Translations under genes and position numbers: made by a program
Notes under the pieces: model-generated
The model's database searches: none
The model's input: the letters and a program-made list of their open reading frames with translations, nothing else
What the model was told of the DNA's origin: nothing
In this document: positions 32,051 to 43,016 of the stretch, piece by piece
How the letters are laid out: every line of letters starts with the position of its first letter
Position numbering within the stretch: position 1 is the stretch's first letter
Source: Microvirga sp.
GTDB lineage: Bacteria; Pseudomonadota; Alphaproteobacteria; Rhizobiales; Beijerinckiaceae
Length of the DNA: 64,000 nucleotides
NCBI GenBank assembly: GCA_031181145.1
Contig: JAPSLB010000006.1
Coordinates: forward strand, 1 to 64,000
Direction of reading: 5' to 3'

Positions 32051-33516
32051 TGACAAGCACAATCGAATTGAGCGATCTGCTTCCGGAGGCCGAAGGGCTT
32101 CCGGAAGCATCCTTGTCGGTGACCGGAATTGCCTCCGACAGCCGGCAGGTAGGGCAGGGCAGCGTGTTCTTCGCGGTGCCGGGCACAAAGGTGGACGGCA
32201 TGAGCTTCGTGCCCCAGGCCGTCGCCGCCGGGGCGGCCGTGATCGCCGGAGAGGCGGAGCGCCCTTCCGAACTGCCTGGAAACGTCGGCTATGTCAGGGT
32301 GCGGGATGTGCGACAGGCTCTCGCTCTCGCGGCGTCGCGCGTCTACCCGCGGCAGCCGGAGAAGGTCATTGCCGTCACGGGCACGAGCGGCAAGAGCTCC
32401 GTAGCCGACTTCGCTCGCCAGCTCTTCGCCTCGCTCGGCTATAAATCCGCGAGCCTCGGTACGCTCGGCGTGATCACCTCGGACGGCGCAGCCTATGGTT
32501 CGCTCACAACTCCCGATCCGATCTCGCTGCATCGGACGCTCAACACGCTCGCGAAGGACGGCGTCATGCGCCTGGCCATGGAGGCCTCCTCCCACGGCAT
32601 CGATCAGCGGCGGCTCGACGGAGTTCGCCTGAGCGCCGCTGGCTTCACAAATCTCGGCCGCGATCATCTGGACTATCACAGCACCACCGAGGCCTATGCG
32701 GCGGCGAAGTTGCGCCTGTTCGATACTCTCTTGCCCGCCGATGCACCCGCTGTCATCAATGCCGATGGCCCGTTTTCGGATGTGTTTCAGCAGGGCGTCC
32801 GCAACCGCGGCCTGACGATGCTCACCACCGGCAGCAGGGGCGAGACGCTTCGTCTCGCAGAGGCCCGCCCCGAGGGCTTCGGGCAGGCTCTGACCATCGA
32901 GGCGTTCGGCAGGACGTACGTAACGACCCTGCCGCTCCTTGGGGGGTTTCAGGTCGAGAACGCTCTCCTAGCGGCCGGGCTCGTCCTGTCCGTCGAAGGA
33001 GAAGGCAGGGCAGCCGAAATATTCGAAGGCTTCAGGACGCTCAAGGGCGTCTCCGGCCGTCTGGAGCAGGTGGGCGAGGTCGACGGGGCCATCTGTATCG
33101 TCGACTATGCACACAAGCCCGATGCGCTGGCCCATGTGCTCGATGCGTTGCGTCCTTTCACGAAGGGGCGTCTCGTCTGCATCGTCGGCTGCGGTGGAGA
33201 CCGTGATCGCGGCAAGCGCCCGCTCATGGGGCAAATCGCCACCGAAAAGGCGGATCTCGTCATTGTGACGGACGACAATCCTCGCTCGGAAGACCCCGCG
33301 GCCATCCGGGCCGAGGTGCTCAAGGGCGCTCCGGGTGCCCGTGAGATCGGGGATCGGGCGCTTGCCATCCGAACGGCCGTGAAAGAGCTCCAAAGGGGTG
33401 ACATTCTCGTCGTCGCCGGCAAAGGTCATGAAACGGGCCAAATCATCGGCGACCGGACCCTGCCGTTCTCGGATCACGACGAGGTCCGGGCGGCTATTGC
33501 GGAGAGGCAGGGATGA
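32050..33516 (+). CDS. murE: UDP-MurNAc-L-Ala-D-Glu:meso-diaminopimelate ligase
   Basis: Cytoplasmic ATP-dependent ligase adding meso-DAP to UDP-MurNAc-L-Ala-D-Glu. 488 residues with a P-loop VTGTSGKSSVADF, MEASSHGIDQRRLDG, NLGRDHLDYHST and the DDNPRSEDP motif that selects meso-DAP over lysine. ATG 32050 overlaps the ftsI stop; an in-frame ATG at 32035 would add five residues. Its end overlaps murF by four bases (ATGA). The P-loop reads GKSS rather than the common GKTS or GKTT, a mild variation. Confidence 0.95.
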   Translation: MTSTIELSDLLPEAEGLPEASLSVTGIASDSRQVGQGSVFFAVPGTKVDGMSFVPQAVAAGAAVIAGEAERPSELPGNVGYVRVRDVRQALALAASRVYPRQPEKVIAVTGTSGKSSVADFARQLFASLGYKSASLGTLGVITSDGAAYGSLTTPDPISLHRTLNTLAKDGVMRLAMEASSHGIDQRRLDGVRLSAAGFTNLGRDHLDYHSTTEAYAAAKLRLFDTLLPADAPAVINADGPFSDVFQQGVRNRGLTMLTTGSRGETLRLAEARPEGFGQALTIEAFGRTYVTTLPLLGGFQVENALLAAGLVLSVEGEGRAAEIFEGFRTLKGVSGRLEQVGEVDGAICIVDYAHKPDALAHVLDALRPFTKGRLVCIVGCGGDRDRGKRPLMGQIATEKADLVIVTDDNPRSEDPAAIRAEVLKGAPGAREIGDRALAIRTAVKELQRGDILVVAGKGHETGQIIGDRTLPFSDHDEVRAAIAERQG

Positions 33517-34943
33517 ATTCGCCCTTGTGGACCTTGGACGAGATCGTGGCCGCCACCGGCGCCCGCGTCGGCAGCGCCTTTCGCCAGGCGACGGGCGCCT
33601 CCATCGACACGCGCACGCTGGGGCCGGGCGATCTCTACTTCGCCATCAAGGGCGATGTGCATGACGGCCACGATTTCGTGCCCGCCGCTCTCGATAAGGG
33701 CGCGTCGGGCGCCGTCGTCTCCGAGGAAAAGGCTCCTGCCTTCGCCTCGGACAGACTCATCGTGGTGCCCGATGTGCTCGAGGCCATGCGCCAATTGGGC
33801 CGTACGGCACGCAAGCGCACGGACGCCCAAATCGTGGCAATTACGGGTTCGGTCGGCAAGACCGGAACGAAGGAGGCCATGCGCCTTGCGCTTTCCCGGC
33901 TGGGGAGCACCCACGCTTCTGTGGCGTCCTACAACAATCATTGGGGTGTGCCGCTCACGCTGTCGCGCATGCCGCGCGAGACGGAATTCGGCATCTTCGA
34001 GATCGGGATGAATCATGCCCACGAGATCCTGCCGCTCACCGCGATGGTTCGCCCGCACGTGGCCGTGATCACCACCATCGAGCCGGTGCATATCGAGTTC
34101 TTCCCCTCCCTCTGGGGCATCGCCGATGCGAAGGGCGAGATCTTTTCGGGGCTCGAGCCCGGCGGCACGGCGGTCATCAACCGCGACAGCCCCTATTTCG
34201 ACCGCCTGAAGGCCCATGCACTGGCCTCGTCAGCCGGTCGCGTCGTCTCCTTCGGCGAGCACGAGGCCGCCGATATCCGCGCCGAGCGGATTCTCGTGAA
34301 GCCCGATCAATCGGTTGTCGAAGCCCGCGTCTTCGGACAGCTCGTCACCTATCGGATCGGCACGGCGGGCCGGCATATCGCGCTCAACTCCTTGAGCGTG
34401 CTCGCCGCCTCCCATGCCCTCGGCGCGGACCTCGCGCAGGTGGCTCTCTCGTTTCCCGACCTGAAGCCTCCCGTGGGCCGCGGCGAGCGGACCATGTTGT
34501 TCATCGGCGACGGACAGGCGCTCCTCATCGACGAAAGCTACAACGCGAATCCGGCTTCCATGCGGGCAGCGCTCGCCAATCTGGGCGCCGTGGAATTGGG
34601 CCGTCAGGCGCGACGGATTGCGGTTCTCGGCGACATGAAGGAACTCGGCGAGCGGGGCCCGATCCTTCATGAAGAGCTTGCGGAGGCTGTCACGGCCAAC
34701 GAGATCGACCTCGTCTTCGCGGCGGGGCCTTTGATGAGGAACCTCGTGGATCGTCTTCCGAAGGCGAAGGTGGCGCTGCACGTCGAGACCTCGGCGGAGC
34801 TCGTCGAGGCGGCCTGCTCCGCGATCCGTCCCGGCGATGCCGTGACCGTCAAGGGATCGCTCAGCATGAAGATGGCCCTGGTTGTCAAAGCTCTGAAAGA
34901 ACGTTACGGCGCGAGCCCGTCGGCACACGCGCTGAAAGGATAA
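33513..34943 (+). CDS. murF: UDP-MurNAc-tripeptide:D-Ala-D-Ala ligase
   Basis: Adds D-Ala-D-Ala to the UDP-MurNAc tripeptide, the last cytoplasmic peptide step. 476 residues; Mur-ligase P-loop [41 protein letters not shown], and [15 protein letters not shown] are all characteristic of MurF. The ATG sits in the murE stop (ATGA), so translation is coupled. mraY starts seven bases after the TAA. Confidence 0.95.
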   Translation: MNSPLWTLDEIVAATGARVGSAFRQATGASIDTRTLGPGDLYFAIKGDVHDGHDFVPAALDKGASGAVVSEEKAPAFASDRLIVVPDVLEAMRQLGRTARKRTDAQIVAITGSVGKTGTKEAMRLALSRLGSTHASVASYNNHWGVPLTLSRMPRETEFGIFEIGMNHAHEILPLTAMVRPHVAVITTIEPVHIEFFPSLWGIADAKGEIFSGLEPGGTAVINRDSPYFDRLKAHALASSAGRVVSFGEHEAADIRAERILVKPDQSVVEARVFGQLVTYRIGTAGRHIALNSLSVLAASHALGADLAQVALSFPDLKPPVGRGERTMLFIGDGQALLIDESYNANPASMRAALANLGAVELGRQARRIAVLGDMKELGERGPILHEELAEAVTANEIDLVFAAGPLMRNLVDRLPKAKVALHVETSAELVEAACSAIRPGDAVTVKGSLSMKMALVVKALKERYGASPSAHALKG

Positions 34944-34950
34944 GCACTCC

Positions 34951-36036
34951 ATGTTGACCTGGTTGGCTGAGCTCAGCCCCTATTTCAGCCCCCTCAATAT
35001 CTTCCGCTACATCACGTTCCGAACCGGGGGCGCGACGGCGACCGCCATGCTCTTCGTGTTCCTGTTCGGGCCGGCGATCATCTCGCTGCTGCGCGTGCGC
35101 CAGGGCAAGGGCCAGCCGATCCGCGAGGACGGGCCGCAATCGCACCTGCTGACGAAGCGCGGAACGCCGACCATGGGCGGCCTCATGATCATGGCGGGCG
35201 TGCTGGTTTCGACGCTGCTGTGGGCCAATCTCGAAAACCCGTATGTCTGGATCGTGCTCTTCGTCACGGTGGGCTTCGGCGCCATCGGCTTCTACGACGA
35301 TTATCTGAAGGTCACGAAGCAGTCGCACAAGGGCTTCTCGGGCAAGTCGCGCCTCGCGATCGAGGCGATCATCGCGGCTGCTGCCTGCATCGCCATCTCC
35401 TACGTGGAGGCTCCGGGCCTCTCCCATAAGCTGGCGCTGCCCTTCTCGAAGGACCTGATCTTCAATCTCGGCTGGTTCTACATCATCTTCGCAGGGTTCG
35501 TGATCGTCGGCGCAGGCAACGCGGTGAACATCACGGATGGGCTCGACGGTTTGGCCATCGTGCCGGTGATGATCGCGGCGGGCACCTTCGGCTTCATCGC
35601 CTATCTCGCCGGCAACGCGGTGTTCGCCAACTACCTGCAGATCCACTTCGTGCCCGGCACCGGCGAGCTCGCCGTCATCTGCGGCGCGCTGATCGGCGCA
35701 GGCATCGGCTTTCTCTGGTTCAACGCGCCGCCCGCACAGATCTTCATGGGGGACACGGGATCGCTCGCTCTCGGCGGTCTTCTCGGCACCATCGCGGTGG
35801 CCACCAAGCACGAGATCGTCCTCGCCATCGTGGGTGGCCTCTTCGTGCTGGAGATCATGTCCGTGATCATTCAGGTCGTCTCGTTCAAGCTGACGGGAAA
35901 GCGCGTCTTCAAGATGGCGCCGATCCACCATCATTTCGAGCAGTTGGGCTGGACGGAGCCGCAGGTCGTGATCCGGTTCTGGATCATCGCCGTGGTGCTC
36001 GCGCTCGTCGGCCTTTCGACCCTCAAGCTGCGGTAG
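34951..36036 (+). CDS. mraY: Phospho-MurNAc-pentapeptide transferase
   Basis: Polytopic inner-membrane enzyme that moves phospho-MurNAc-pentapeptide to undecaprenyl phosphate, forming lipid I. 361 residues with about ten hydrophobic helices. Diagnostic stretches are [49 protein letters not shown] and [16 protein letters not shown], which contain the metal-binding aspartates and the HHH motif. murD begins four bases after the stop. Confidence 0.96.
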   Translation: MLTWLAELSPYFSPLNIFRYITFRTGGATATAMLFVFLFGPAIISLLRVRQGKGQPIREDGPQSHLLTKRGTPTMGGLMIMAGVLVSTLLWANLENPYVWIVLFVTVGFGAIGFYDDYLKVTKQSHKGFSGKSRLAIEAIIAAAACIAISYVEAPGLSHKLALPFSKDLIFNLGWFYIIFAGFVIVGAGNAVNITDGLDGLAIVPVMIAAGTFGFIAYLAGNAVFANYLQIHFVPGTGELAVICGALIGAGIGFLWFNAPPAQIFMGDTGSLALGGLLGTIAVATKHEIVLAIVGGLFVLEIMSVIIQVVSFKLTGKRVFKMAPIHHHFEQLGWTEPQVVIRFWIIAVVLALVGLSTLKLR

Positions 36037-36040
36037 ACGA

Positions 36041-37432
36041 ATGACGCCCGTCACAACCTTCTCCGGCAAAACTCTTGCCCTTTTCGGCCTCGGCGGATCG
36101 GGGCTCGTGACGGCGCTTGCCTTGAAAGCGGGAGGCGCGCGCGTCATCGCCTGGGACGACAATTCCGCTAAAGTGGCGGAGGCCGCCTCCAAGGACATCG
36201 AGACAGGTGACCTGCGTGAGCTCGACTGGTCGACGGTGTCGGCTCTCGTCCTCTCGCCGGGCGTGCCGCTCACGCATCCGGAGCCGCATTGGTCGGCGAC
36301 GCTCGCGACAGCAGCCGGCGTCGAGATCATCGGTGACATTGAGCTCTTCTGCCGCGAGAGGGCGAAGATCGCGCCTAACGCGCCTTTCGTCGCGATCACC
36401 GGCACCAATGGCAAGTCCACGACGACGGCGCTCGTCGCGCATATTCTGCGCGAGGCGGGCCGCGACGTGCAGATGGGCGGAAATATCGGCACGGCGATCC
36501 TCTCTCTCGAGGCGCCGTCCGACAGCCGCATTCATGTGATCGAGTGCTCGTCGTTCCAGATCGATCTCGCGCCGTCGCTCGCGCCGACCATCGGCGTCCA
36601 TCTCAATCTCTCGCCCGATCATATCGACCGGCATGGGACGATGGAGGGCTATGCGGCGATCAAGGAGCGGCTGGTGGCGAAGGCGGGCCTCGCGGTCATC
36701 GGCGTCGACGACCCGATGAGCCGGGCGATCGCCCGGCGCTGCCAGGAGAACGGTCTGAACGTCGCCTTCGTGTCGATCGAGCCGATCGACGGCAAAGGCG
36801 TTTTCGCCGATGGCGAAACGCTCGTCGGTGTGAACGGACCCGATGCCGCTCCTGTGGCCGATCTGTCCGACATCGGCTCGTTGCGCGGCGCGCACAATGC
36901 GCAGAATGCCGCCGCGGCGGTCGCGGTCGCCTTGGCCCTGAATGTGTCTCCGGAGCAGATCCGCACGGGGCTGCGCACTTTCCCCGGCCTTCCTCATCGG
37001 ATGGAGGAGGTCGGCCGCATCGGGCGCACGCTCTTCATCAACGATTCGAAGGCCACCAATGCCGATTCCACGGAGAAGGCGCTCAAGTCCTTCGATGACA
37101 TCCTCTGGATCCTTGGCGGCAAAGCGAAGGAAGGCGGCATCGAGCCATTGCGGGAATACTTCCCCAAGATCCGTAAGGCCTACCTGATCGGCGCGGCGGC
37201 GGAAGACTTTGCACGGACGCTCGGCAGAGACGTTCCCCATGTCAGCAGCGGGACGCTAGACCGAGCCGTCGAGGAGGCCGCGCGCGATGCCGCCGCGATG
37301 GACGGCTCTGTGGTGGTTCTTCTCTCGCCCGCCTGCGCGTCCTACGATCAATTTGCGAATTATGAAGTGCGCGGAGATCAATTCCGCGAGCTGGTCCGGG
37401 CCTTGCCGGGCCTTGAAGCCAGGGGAGCCTGA
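36041..37432 (+). CDS. murD: UDP-MurNAc-L-Ala:D-glutamate ligase
   Basis: Cytoplasmic ligase adding D-Glu to UDP-MurNAc-L-Ala. 463 residues: N-terminal Rossmann domain ([17 protein letters not shown]), central P-loop [37 protein letters not shown] and C-terminal [11 protein letters not shown] plus [17 protein letters not shown]. ftsW begins two bases after the stop. Base composition and codon use match the neighbours. Confidence 0.95.
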   Translation: MTPVTTFSGKTLALFGLGGSGLVTALALKAGGARVIAWDDNSAKVAEAASKDIETGDLRELDWSTVSALVLSPGVPLTHPEPHWSATLATAAGVEIIGDIELFCRERAKIAPNAPFVAITGTNGKSTTTALVAHILREAGRDVQMGGNIGTAILSLEAPSDSRIHVIECSSFQIDLAPSLAPTIGVHLNLSPDHIDRHGTMEGYAAIKERLVAKAGLAVIGVDDPMSRAIARRCQENGLNVAFVSIEPIDGKGVFADGETLVGVNGPDAAPVADLSDIGSLRGAHNAQNAAAAVAVALALNVSPEQIRTGLRTFPGLPHRMEEVGRIGRTLFINDSKATNADSTEKALKSFDDILWILGGKAKEGGIEPLREYFPKIRKAYLIGAAAEDFARTLGRDVPHVSSGTLDRAVEEAARDAAAMDGSVVVLLSPACASYDQFANYEVRGDQFRELVRALPGLEARGA

Positions 37433-37434
37433 CG

Positions 37435-38577
37435 ATGGTATCGCGCGCGGAACGCTCGGCTTTCAGCGATTGGTGGTGGACTGTCGACCGGCTGCTGCTG
37501 GCGGCGCTTGCCGTTCTCATGCTGGCGGGGCTCGTCTTTCTCATGGCGGGAGGCCCGCCCGTGGCGGAGCGTCTGGGGCTTTCGACCTTCCACTTCGTGA
37601 ACCGCCAGGTGATGTTCCTGGTCCCGGCGCTTCTCATCATGCTGCCGGTGTCGTTCCTCTCCCTTCGCCACATCCGCCGGCTTGCCCTGCTGGTCTATGT
37701 CGGCGGCATGGTGCTGGTCATGCTGGCTTTCCAGTTCGGGCCGGAGATCAAGGGCGCGCATCGTTGGATCATGATCGGGCCGCTCGGCGTTCAGCCGTCC
37801 GAATTCGTGAAGCCCGCCTTTGTGGTTCTCGCCGCCTGGGCCTTCTCCGAAGGGGCGCGGCGTAAGGACATGCCGGGCGCACTTCTTGCGCTGATGATCC
37901 TGCCGGCCACAATCATCCCGCTCATCCTTCAGCCCGATTTCGGCCAGACCATGCTCGTCACCATCGTGTGGTGCGGCCTCTTCTTCGTGGCCGGCCTGCA
38001 CTGGTTCTGGGTGATGGGACTGGGCGGCGCGGGCTTCGTGGGCATCGTCGCTGCCTATGAATTCCTGCCCCACGTGCGCGCCCGTATCGAGCGCTTCCTC
38101 GACAAGGATTCCGGCGATACCTTCCAGGTGGACATGGCCATGGAATCCTTCTCGCGCGGTGGCTGGCTTGGGCGCGGCCCGGGCGAGGGAACGGTCAAAC
38201 GCATCCTGCCCGACGCGCATACCGACTTCATCTTCGCGGTGACGGCGGAGGAGTTCGGCGTCGTCGTATGCCTCGCACTGCTGCTCCTCTTCGCCTTCAT
38301 CGTGCTGCGCGGCCTCATGCTCGCGCGCCGCAGCGAGGACACGTTCAGCCGCCTCGCGGCGACGGGCCTCATTCTCATGTTCGGCCTGCAGGCCGCCATC
38401 AACATGATGGTGAACGTGCATCTCATGCCCGCCAAGGGCATGACGCTGCCCTTCATCTCCTACGGCGGCTCCTCGCTTCTGTCGCTGGCGCTCGGCATGG
38501 GCTTCCTCATCGCGCTCACCCGCCGCCGTCCGCGCGCGGAGATGATGGAGAACTTCAACCAGGATTGGCAGCGTTGA
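37435..38577 (+). CDS. ftsW: Septal peptidoglycan glycosyltransferase FtsW
   Basis: SEDS-family polymerase of lipid II at the septum, partner of FtsI. 380 residues with about ten membrane helices. Seen are GAHRWIMIGPLGVQPSEFVK, LQPDFGQTMLV, HTDFIFAVTAEEFG and MTLPFISYGGSSLLSLALGMG, the core SEDS signatures. A short cytoplasmic N-terminus (MVSRAERSAFSDWWWTVDR) precedes helix 1. The TGA shares its A with the ATG of murG (TGATG). Confidence 0.95.
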   Translation: MVSRAERSAFSDWWWTVDRLLLAALAVLMLAGLVFLMAGGPPVAERLGLSTFHFVNRQVMFLVPALLIMLPVSFLSLRHIRRLALLVYVGGMVLVMLAFQFGPEIKGAHRWIMIGPLGVQPSEFVKPAFVVLAAWAFSEGARRKDMPGALLALMILPATIIPLILQPDFGQTMLVTIVWCGLFFVAGLHWFWVMGLGGAGFVGIVAAYEFLPHVRARIERFLDKDSGDTFQVDMAMESFSRGGWLGRGPGEGTVKRILPDAHTDFIFAVTAEEFGVVVCLALLLLFAFIVLRGLMLARRSEDTFSRLAATGLILMFGLQAAINMMVNVHLMPAKGMTLPFISYGGSSLLSLALGMGFLIALTRRRPRAEMMENFNQDWQR

Positions 38578-39695
38578 TGAAAGCGCCTCTCATCCTTCTC
38601 GCCGCCGGTGGCACCGGCGGCCATCTCTTCCCGGCCGAGGCGCTGGCCAATGGACTGAAAGCTTCCGGCTGCCGCGTGGTCCTGGCCACAGACAAGCGTG
38701 CCAACGCCTATGCAGGCTCCTTCCCGGCGGATGAGATCATCGAAATCCCCTCCGCGACGCCTTCCGGCCGCTCGGTGCCGAAGATGGCGAAGGCGGCGCT
38801 GCTCCTCGCTCAGGGCACGTTCAAGGCCATGGCGGTCATTCGCCGGCTGAAGCCGGATGCGGTCGTGGGGTTTGGGGGGTATCCCACGGTGCCGCCCATC
38901 CTTGCCGCGTCGCTCCTCAAGGTGCCGACGGCGATCCATGAGGCCAACGGCGTGATGGGCCGAGCCAACCGACTGCTCGCGCGCCGTGCGTCGCTGATCG
39001 CGACAGGCTTTTCCAACATCAAGGGCATTCCGGCGAACGTGCCGGGCCGGGTGATCCAGACCGGAAATCCGATCCGTCCGGCGGTGATGGAGGCGGCCAG
39101 GCAGGCCTATGCGCCTCTCGAGCCGAACGGGAAGATGCGCCTCCTCGTCGTGGGGGGCAGCCAGGGGGCGCGGGTGATGAGCGATGTGGTGCCCCCCGCC
39201 GTCGAGCGTCTGCCGCAGGACCTGCGGGATCGCCTCGTCATCACCCAGCAGGCGAGGGGAGAGGATCTGGAGCGGGTCCGCACCCATTATCGCCGTCTTG
39301 GCGTGGCGTTCGAGGCGGAACCGTTCTTCACGGACCTGCCCAAGCGGCTGGGCGACGCTCATCTCGTGATCTCGCGCTCAGGCGCCTCGACGGTCGCGGA
39401 GCTTGCGGTGATCGGCCGCCCGTCGATCCTGGTGCCCCTGCCGGGCTCCCTCGATCAGGACCAGGCCGCCAATGCTAAAACCCTTGGAGACCTTGGGGCT
39501 GCCATCGTTTGCCCACAAACGGAATTCACCCCTGAGCGCCTCGCGAGCGAGATTCGTTCCTATTTTCAAGATCCTGAACGCTTGACCAAATCCGCCGCCG
39601 CCGCACATAGCGCCAGCATGACGGATGCCGCCGAGCGTCTCGCTCACGCCGTCCTCAACCTGATACATCCTAACAAGAACGGAATGCCTTCATGA
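38577..39695 (+). CDS. murG: UDP-GlcNAc:lipid I GlcNAc transferase MurG
   Basis: Peripheral inner-membrane glycosyltransferase that makes lipid II. 372 residues with the glycine loop [64 protein letters not shown] and the donor-site [28 protein letters not shown] 38577 overlaps the ftsW stop; the track start at 38268 reads into ftsW. Its own stop overlaps murC (ATGA). Confidence 0.95.
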   Translation: MKAPLILLAAGGTGGHLFPAEALANGLKASGCRVVLATDKRANAYAGSFPADEIIEIPSATPSGRSVPKMAKAALLLAQGTFKAMAVIRRLKPDAVVGFGGYPTVPPILAASLLKVPTAIHEANGVMGRANRLLARRASLIATGFSNIKGIPANVPGRVIQTGNPIRPAVMEAARQAYAPLEPNGKMRLLVVGGSQGARVMSDVVPPAVERLPQDLRDRLVITQQARGEDLERVRTHYRRLGVAFEAEPFFTDLPKRLGDAHLVISRSGASTVAELAVIGRPSILVPLPGSLDQDQAANAKTLGDLGAAIVCPQTEFTPERLASEIRSYFQDPERLTKSAAAAHSASMTDAAERLAHAVLNLIHPNKNGMPS

Positions 39696-41107
39696 AACTG
39701 CCGCCGAAGCTAGGTCCCATTCACTTCATCGGTATCGGCGGCATCGGCATGTCGGGCATCGCCGAGGTCATGCACAATCTGGGCTACACGGTTCAGGGGT
39801 CTGATGCGGCCGACAACTACAACGTCCGGCGCCTGGCCGATAAAGGCATTAAAACCTTCATCGGTCATAAGGCCGAGAACGTGGAGGAAGCCGAGATTGT
39901 CGTGGTCTCCACCGCGATCAAGCGCGACAACCCGGAACTGGCCGTCGCCCGCGAGAAGCGCCTGCCGGTCGTACGCCGCGCCGAGATGCTCGCCGAACTC
40001 ATGCGCTTCAAGTCCTGCGTCGCGGTGGCCGGCACCCATGGCAAGACGACGACGACCTCCCTCGTCGCGACGCTCCTCGACGCTGGCGGCCTGGATCCGA
40101 CCGTCATCAACGGCGGCATCATCAATGCCTATGGCACCAATGCCCGCATGGGCGACGGCCAGTGGATGGTGGTGGAGGCGGACGAGTCCGACGGTACTTT
40201 CCTCAAGCTGCCGGCCGATGTCGCCATCGTGACCAACATCGACGCCGAGCATCTCGATCACTTCGGCACCTACGACGCGATCAAGGAAGCGTTCCGCTCC
40301 TTCATCGATTCGATCCCGTTCTACGGCTTCGCCGTGATGTGCATCGATCACCCGACGGTGCAGGATCTCGTCGGTCGCATCGAAGACAGACGAATCATCA
40401 CCTATGGCGAAAACCCCCAGGCCGATGTGCGCCTGATGGACGTGGATTCGCGCGGCGGTCAGAACCACTTCCGCGTCATGATCCGCGACCGGCGCCCCGG
40501 TTTCCGGCTCGAACTAGAAGACCTCGTTCTGCCCATGCCCGGCGCGCACAACGCCCTCAACGCGACGGCGGCAATCGCCGTCGCGCATGAACTCGGCGTT
40601 TCGCCCGACGCGATCCGCAAGGCGCTTGCGGGCTTCGGCGGCGTGAAGCGCCGCTTCACCCGCACGGGCGAGTGGAACGGCGTCACGGTCTTCGACGATT
40701 ACGGCCACCATCCCATCGAGATCGCGGCCGTCCTGAAGGCCGCGCGCGCCTCGACGGACGGCCAGGTGATCGCCGTCGTACAGCCGCACCGCTATTCGCG
40801 CCTGTCGTCGCTGTTCGACCAGTTCTGCACCTGCTTCAATGATGCGGATTCCGTCATCGTCGCCCCGGTCTATGCGGCAGGCGAGCAGCCCATCCCCGGC
40901 GCCGACCGCGACGCGCTCGTCTCGGGTCTGAAGGCGCGCGGCCACCGCAACGTGATGGCGCTTGAGAAGTCCGAGGATCTCGCGGGCCTCATCAAGGGAG
41001 TCGCGAAGCCGGGAGATTACGTGATCTGCCTTGGTGCCGGGAACATCACGCAATGGGCCTACGCTCTGCCGGGCGAGCTCGATGCGCTGGGTGAGAAGGC
41101 GGCTTGA
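39692..41107 (+). CDS. murC: UDP-N-acetylmuramate:L-alanine ligase
   Basis: Cytoplasmic ligase that adds the first stem residue, L-Ala, to UDP-MurNAc. 471 residues: [22 protein letters not shown] at the N-terminus, P-loop [50 protein letters not shown] and [14 protein letters not shown] near the C-terminal domain. Translationally coupled at both ends: ATGA with murG and TGATG with murB. Confidence 0.96.
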   Translation: MKLPPKLGPIHFIGIGGIGMSGIAEVMHNLGYTVQGSDAADNYNVRRLADKGIKTFIGHKAENVEEAEIVVVSTAIKRDNPELAVAREKRLPVVRRAEMLAELMRFKSCVAVAGTHGKTTTTSLVATLLDAGGLDPTVINGGIINAYGTNARMGDGQWMVVEADESDGTFLKLPADVAIVTNIDAEHLDHFGTYDAIKEAFRSFIDSIPFYGFAVMCIDHPTVQDLVGRIEDRRIITYGENPQADVRLMDVDSRGGQNHFRVMIRDRRPGFRLELEDLVLPMPGAHNALNATAAIAVAHELGVSPDAIRKALAGFGGVKRRFTRTGEWNGVTVFDDYGHHPIEIAAVLKAARASTDGQVIAVVQPHRYSRLSSLFDQFCTCFNDADSVIVAPVYAAGEQPIPGADRDALVSGLKARGHRNVMALEKSEDLAGLIKGVAKPGDYVICLGAGNITQWAYALPGELDALGEKAA

Positions 41108-42027
41108 TGTTCGCGGACATCACTCCCGACCTGAAGGCCGCGATGCCGGAACTACGCGGCAAGCTGGAGGCCAATGCGCCGACGGCGCCGCTCTCCTGGT
41201 TCCGGACGGGCGGTCCCGCACAGGTGCTGTTCACGCCCGCCGACATGCCGGATCTCGCCTATTTCCTGCCGCGTCTCGACCCGCAGGTGCCTGTGCTCGT
41301 CGTGGGCTTGGGCTCCAACCTGCTCATCCGCGACGGCGGTTGGAAAGGAGTCGTGATCCGCTTGGGCAAAGGCTTTGCCGAAGTCGCCGTTGAACCGGGC
41401 CTGCGTGTCCGCGCCGGTGCCGGCGCGCCCGACGTGAAGGTGGCGCGCGCAGCGGCGGAGGCGGGTATTGCGGGCCTCTCGTTCCTGCGCGGCATTCCCG
41501 GCGCCATCGGCGGGGCGCTGCGCATGAACGGCGGTGCCTATGGGGGCGAGACGAAGGACGTGCTCGTCGAGGCCAGGGGGGTGACCCGCAATGGTGAGCT
41601 GGTGTCTTTCACCAATGCGCAGATGGGCTTCACCTATCGCCATTCGAGCGTGCCGGACGACGTGATTTTCACCGAGGCGTTGTTCGAGGGCCGCGCCGGC
41701 AATCCGGACGAGATCCTGGCCGAGATGAACGCCATCACGGAGGCGCGCTCCTCCACGCAGCCGGTCAACACCCGTACGGGCGGTTCGACCTTCAAGAACC
41801 CCCCGGGCCGAAAGGCCTGGGAGCTGATCGACGCCGCCGGCTGCCGCGGCTTGAGGATCGGGGATGCGCAGGTCTCCGAGATGCACTGCAACTTCCTGAT
41901 CAACCACGGCTCCGCCACGGCCGCCGATATCGAGAAACTCGGCGAGGAAGTGCGCCGCCGGGTTCTCGAGATGTCGGGCGTGGAGCTCGAATGGGAGATC
42001 AGGCGGGTCGGTCTTTCTCGGGAATAG
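41107..42027 (+). CDS. murB: UDP-N-acetylenolpyruvoylglucosamine reductase
   Basis: FAD enzyme that reduces UDP-GlcNAc-enolpyruvate to UDP-MurNAc. 306 residues of the type I form: [49 protein letters not shown], the catalytic-type Ser in [12 protein letters not shown], and [22 protein letters not shown] 41107 overlaps the murC TGA; the track's TTG 41104 adds one residue and is unlikely. A 65-base gap to ddl follows, the first break in the coupled chain. Confidence 0.95.
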   Translation: MFADITPDLKAAMPELRGKLEANAPTAPLSWFRTGGPAQVLFTPADMPDLAYFLPRLDPQVPVLVVGLGSNLLIRDGGWKGVVIRLGKGFAEVAVEPGLRVRAGAGAPDVKVARAAAEAGIAGLSFLRGIPGAIGGALRMNGGAYGGETKDVLVEARGVTRNGELVSFTNAQMGFTYRHSSVPDDVIFTEALFEGRAGNPDEILAEMNAITEARSSTQPVNTRTGGSTFKNPPGRKAWELIDAAGCRGLRIGDAQVSEMHCNFLINHGSATAADIEKLGEEVRRRVLEMSGVELEWEIRRVGLSRE

Positions 42028-42092
42028 TCCCGAATCACTTTGTTAACGTCCGGCTGTTTCACTGGGGCCGGCTGCAGTTCGAGGAGCATGTC

Positions 42093-43016
42093 ATGGCCAA
42101 GCACGTTGCCGTTCTCTATGGCGGCTGGTCCGCTGAGCGCGAGGTTAGCCTGGCCACCGGGCGGGCCTGCTGCAAGGCTCTCGAAGAGCAGGGGTACAAA
42201 GTCACCCCCATCGACGTGCAGCCCGACATCGCCACCGTGCTCCAGGCCGTCGCTCCCGATGTGGTGTTCAATGCCCTTCACGGCCGTGTCGGCGAGGACG
42301 GCACGATCCAGGGACTTCTGGAGATTCTCCAGATCCCCTACACCCATTCGGGCGTACTCGCCTCGGCTCTGGCCATGCAGAAGGACAAGGCCAAGGTCGT
42401 CATGGCGGCTGCCGGGGTGCCCGTGCCGAAGGGAATGGTCGTTAACAGACTGGAGGCGGCCAAAAGCCACGTTCTGCCGGCTCCCTATGTGATTAAGCCG
42501 GTGAGCGAGGGCTCCTCCGTGGGCGTCATCATCGTTCGCGAGGACCGTTCCCACCCGCCTCAGGAGCTTCTCAGGGAAGACTGGGCCTTCGGCGAGCAAG
42601 TCCTTGTGGAGTCTTATGTTGCTGGCCGGGAGCTGACCTGCGCGGTCATGGGCGACAAGGCGCTCGGGGTCATCGATATCCGTCCGGCGACCGGCGTCTT
42701 CTACGACTATGACGCAAAGTATGTGAAGGGCGGCTCCATTCACGTGCTGCCGGCAGAAATTAAACCGAATATTTACCAAAAGGTCCAAGAGTTGGCGTTA
42801 ACGGCGCATCAAGCGCTCGGCTGCAGGGGAATCAGCCGCGCCGACTTGCGGTACGACGACACGCCCGGAGGATCCGGGGAGCTCGTCGTCCTGGAGGTCA
42901 ACACGCAACCCGGCATGACCGAGACGAGCTTGGTGCCAGAAATCGCAGCCCATGCGGGCTACAGTTTTGGCGAGCTTGTGCAATGGATGGTGGAGGACGC
43001 TACCTGCAATCGATGA
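42093..43016 (+). CDS. ddl: D-alanine:D-alanine ligase
   Basis: ATP-grasp enzyme making D-Ala-D-Ala for MurF. 307 residues: VAVLYGGWSAEREVSLATG, FNALHGRVGEDGTIQGLLEIL, PYTHSGVLASALAMQKDKAK, YVIKPVSEGSSVGV, and metal-site residues in VLEVNTQPGMTETSLVPEIA. ATG 42093 has GAGGAG six bases upstream and is preferred to the track start at 41991, which overlaps murB. Its TGA overlaps ftsQ (ATGA). The strong own ribosome site fits a new translational start after the murB gap. Confidence 0.95.
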   Translation: MAKHVAVLYGGWSAEREVSLATGRACCKALEEQGYKVTPIDVQPDIATVLQAVAPDVVFNALHGRVGEDGTIQGLLEILQIPYTHSGVLASALAMQKDKAKVVMAAAGVPVPKGMVVNRLEAAKSHVLPAPYVIKPVSEGSSVGVIIVREDRSHPPQELLREDWAFGEQVLVESYVAGRELTCAVMGDKALGVIDIRPATGVFYDYDAKYVKGGSIHVLPAEIKPNIYQKVQELALTAHQALGCRGISRADLRYDDTPGGSGELVVLEVNTQPGMTETSLVPEIAAHAGYSFGELVQWMVEDATCNR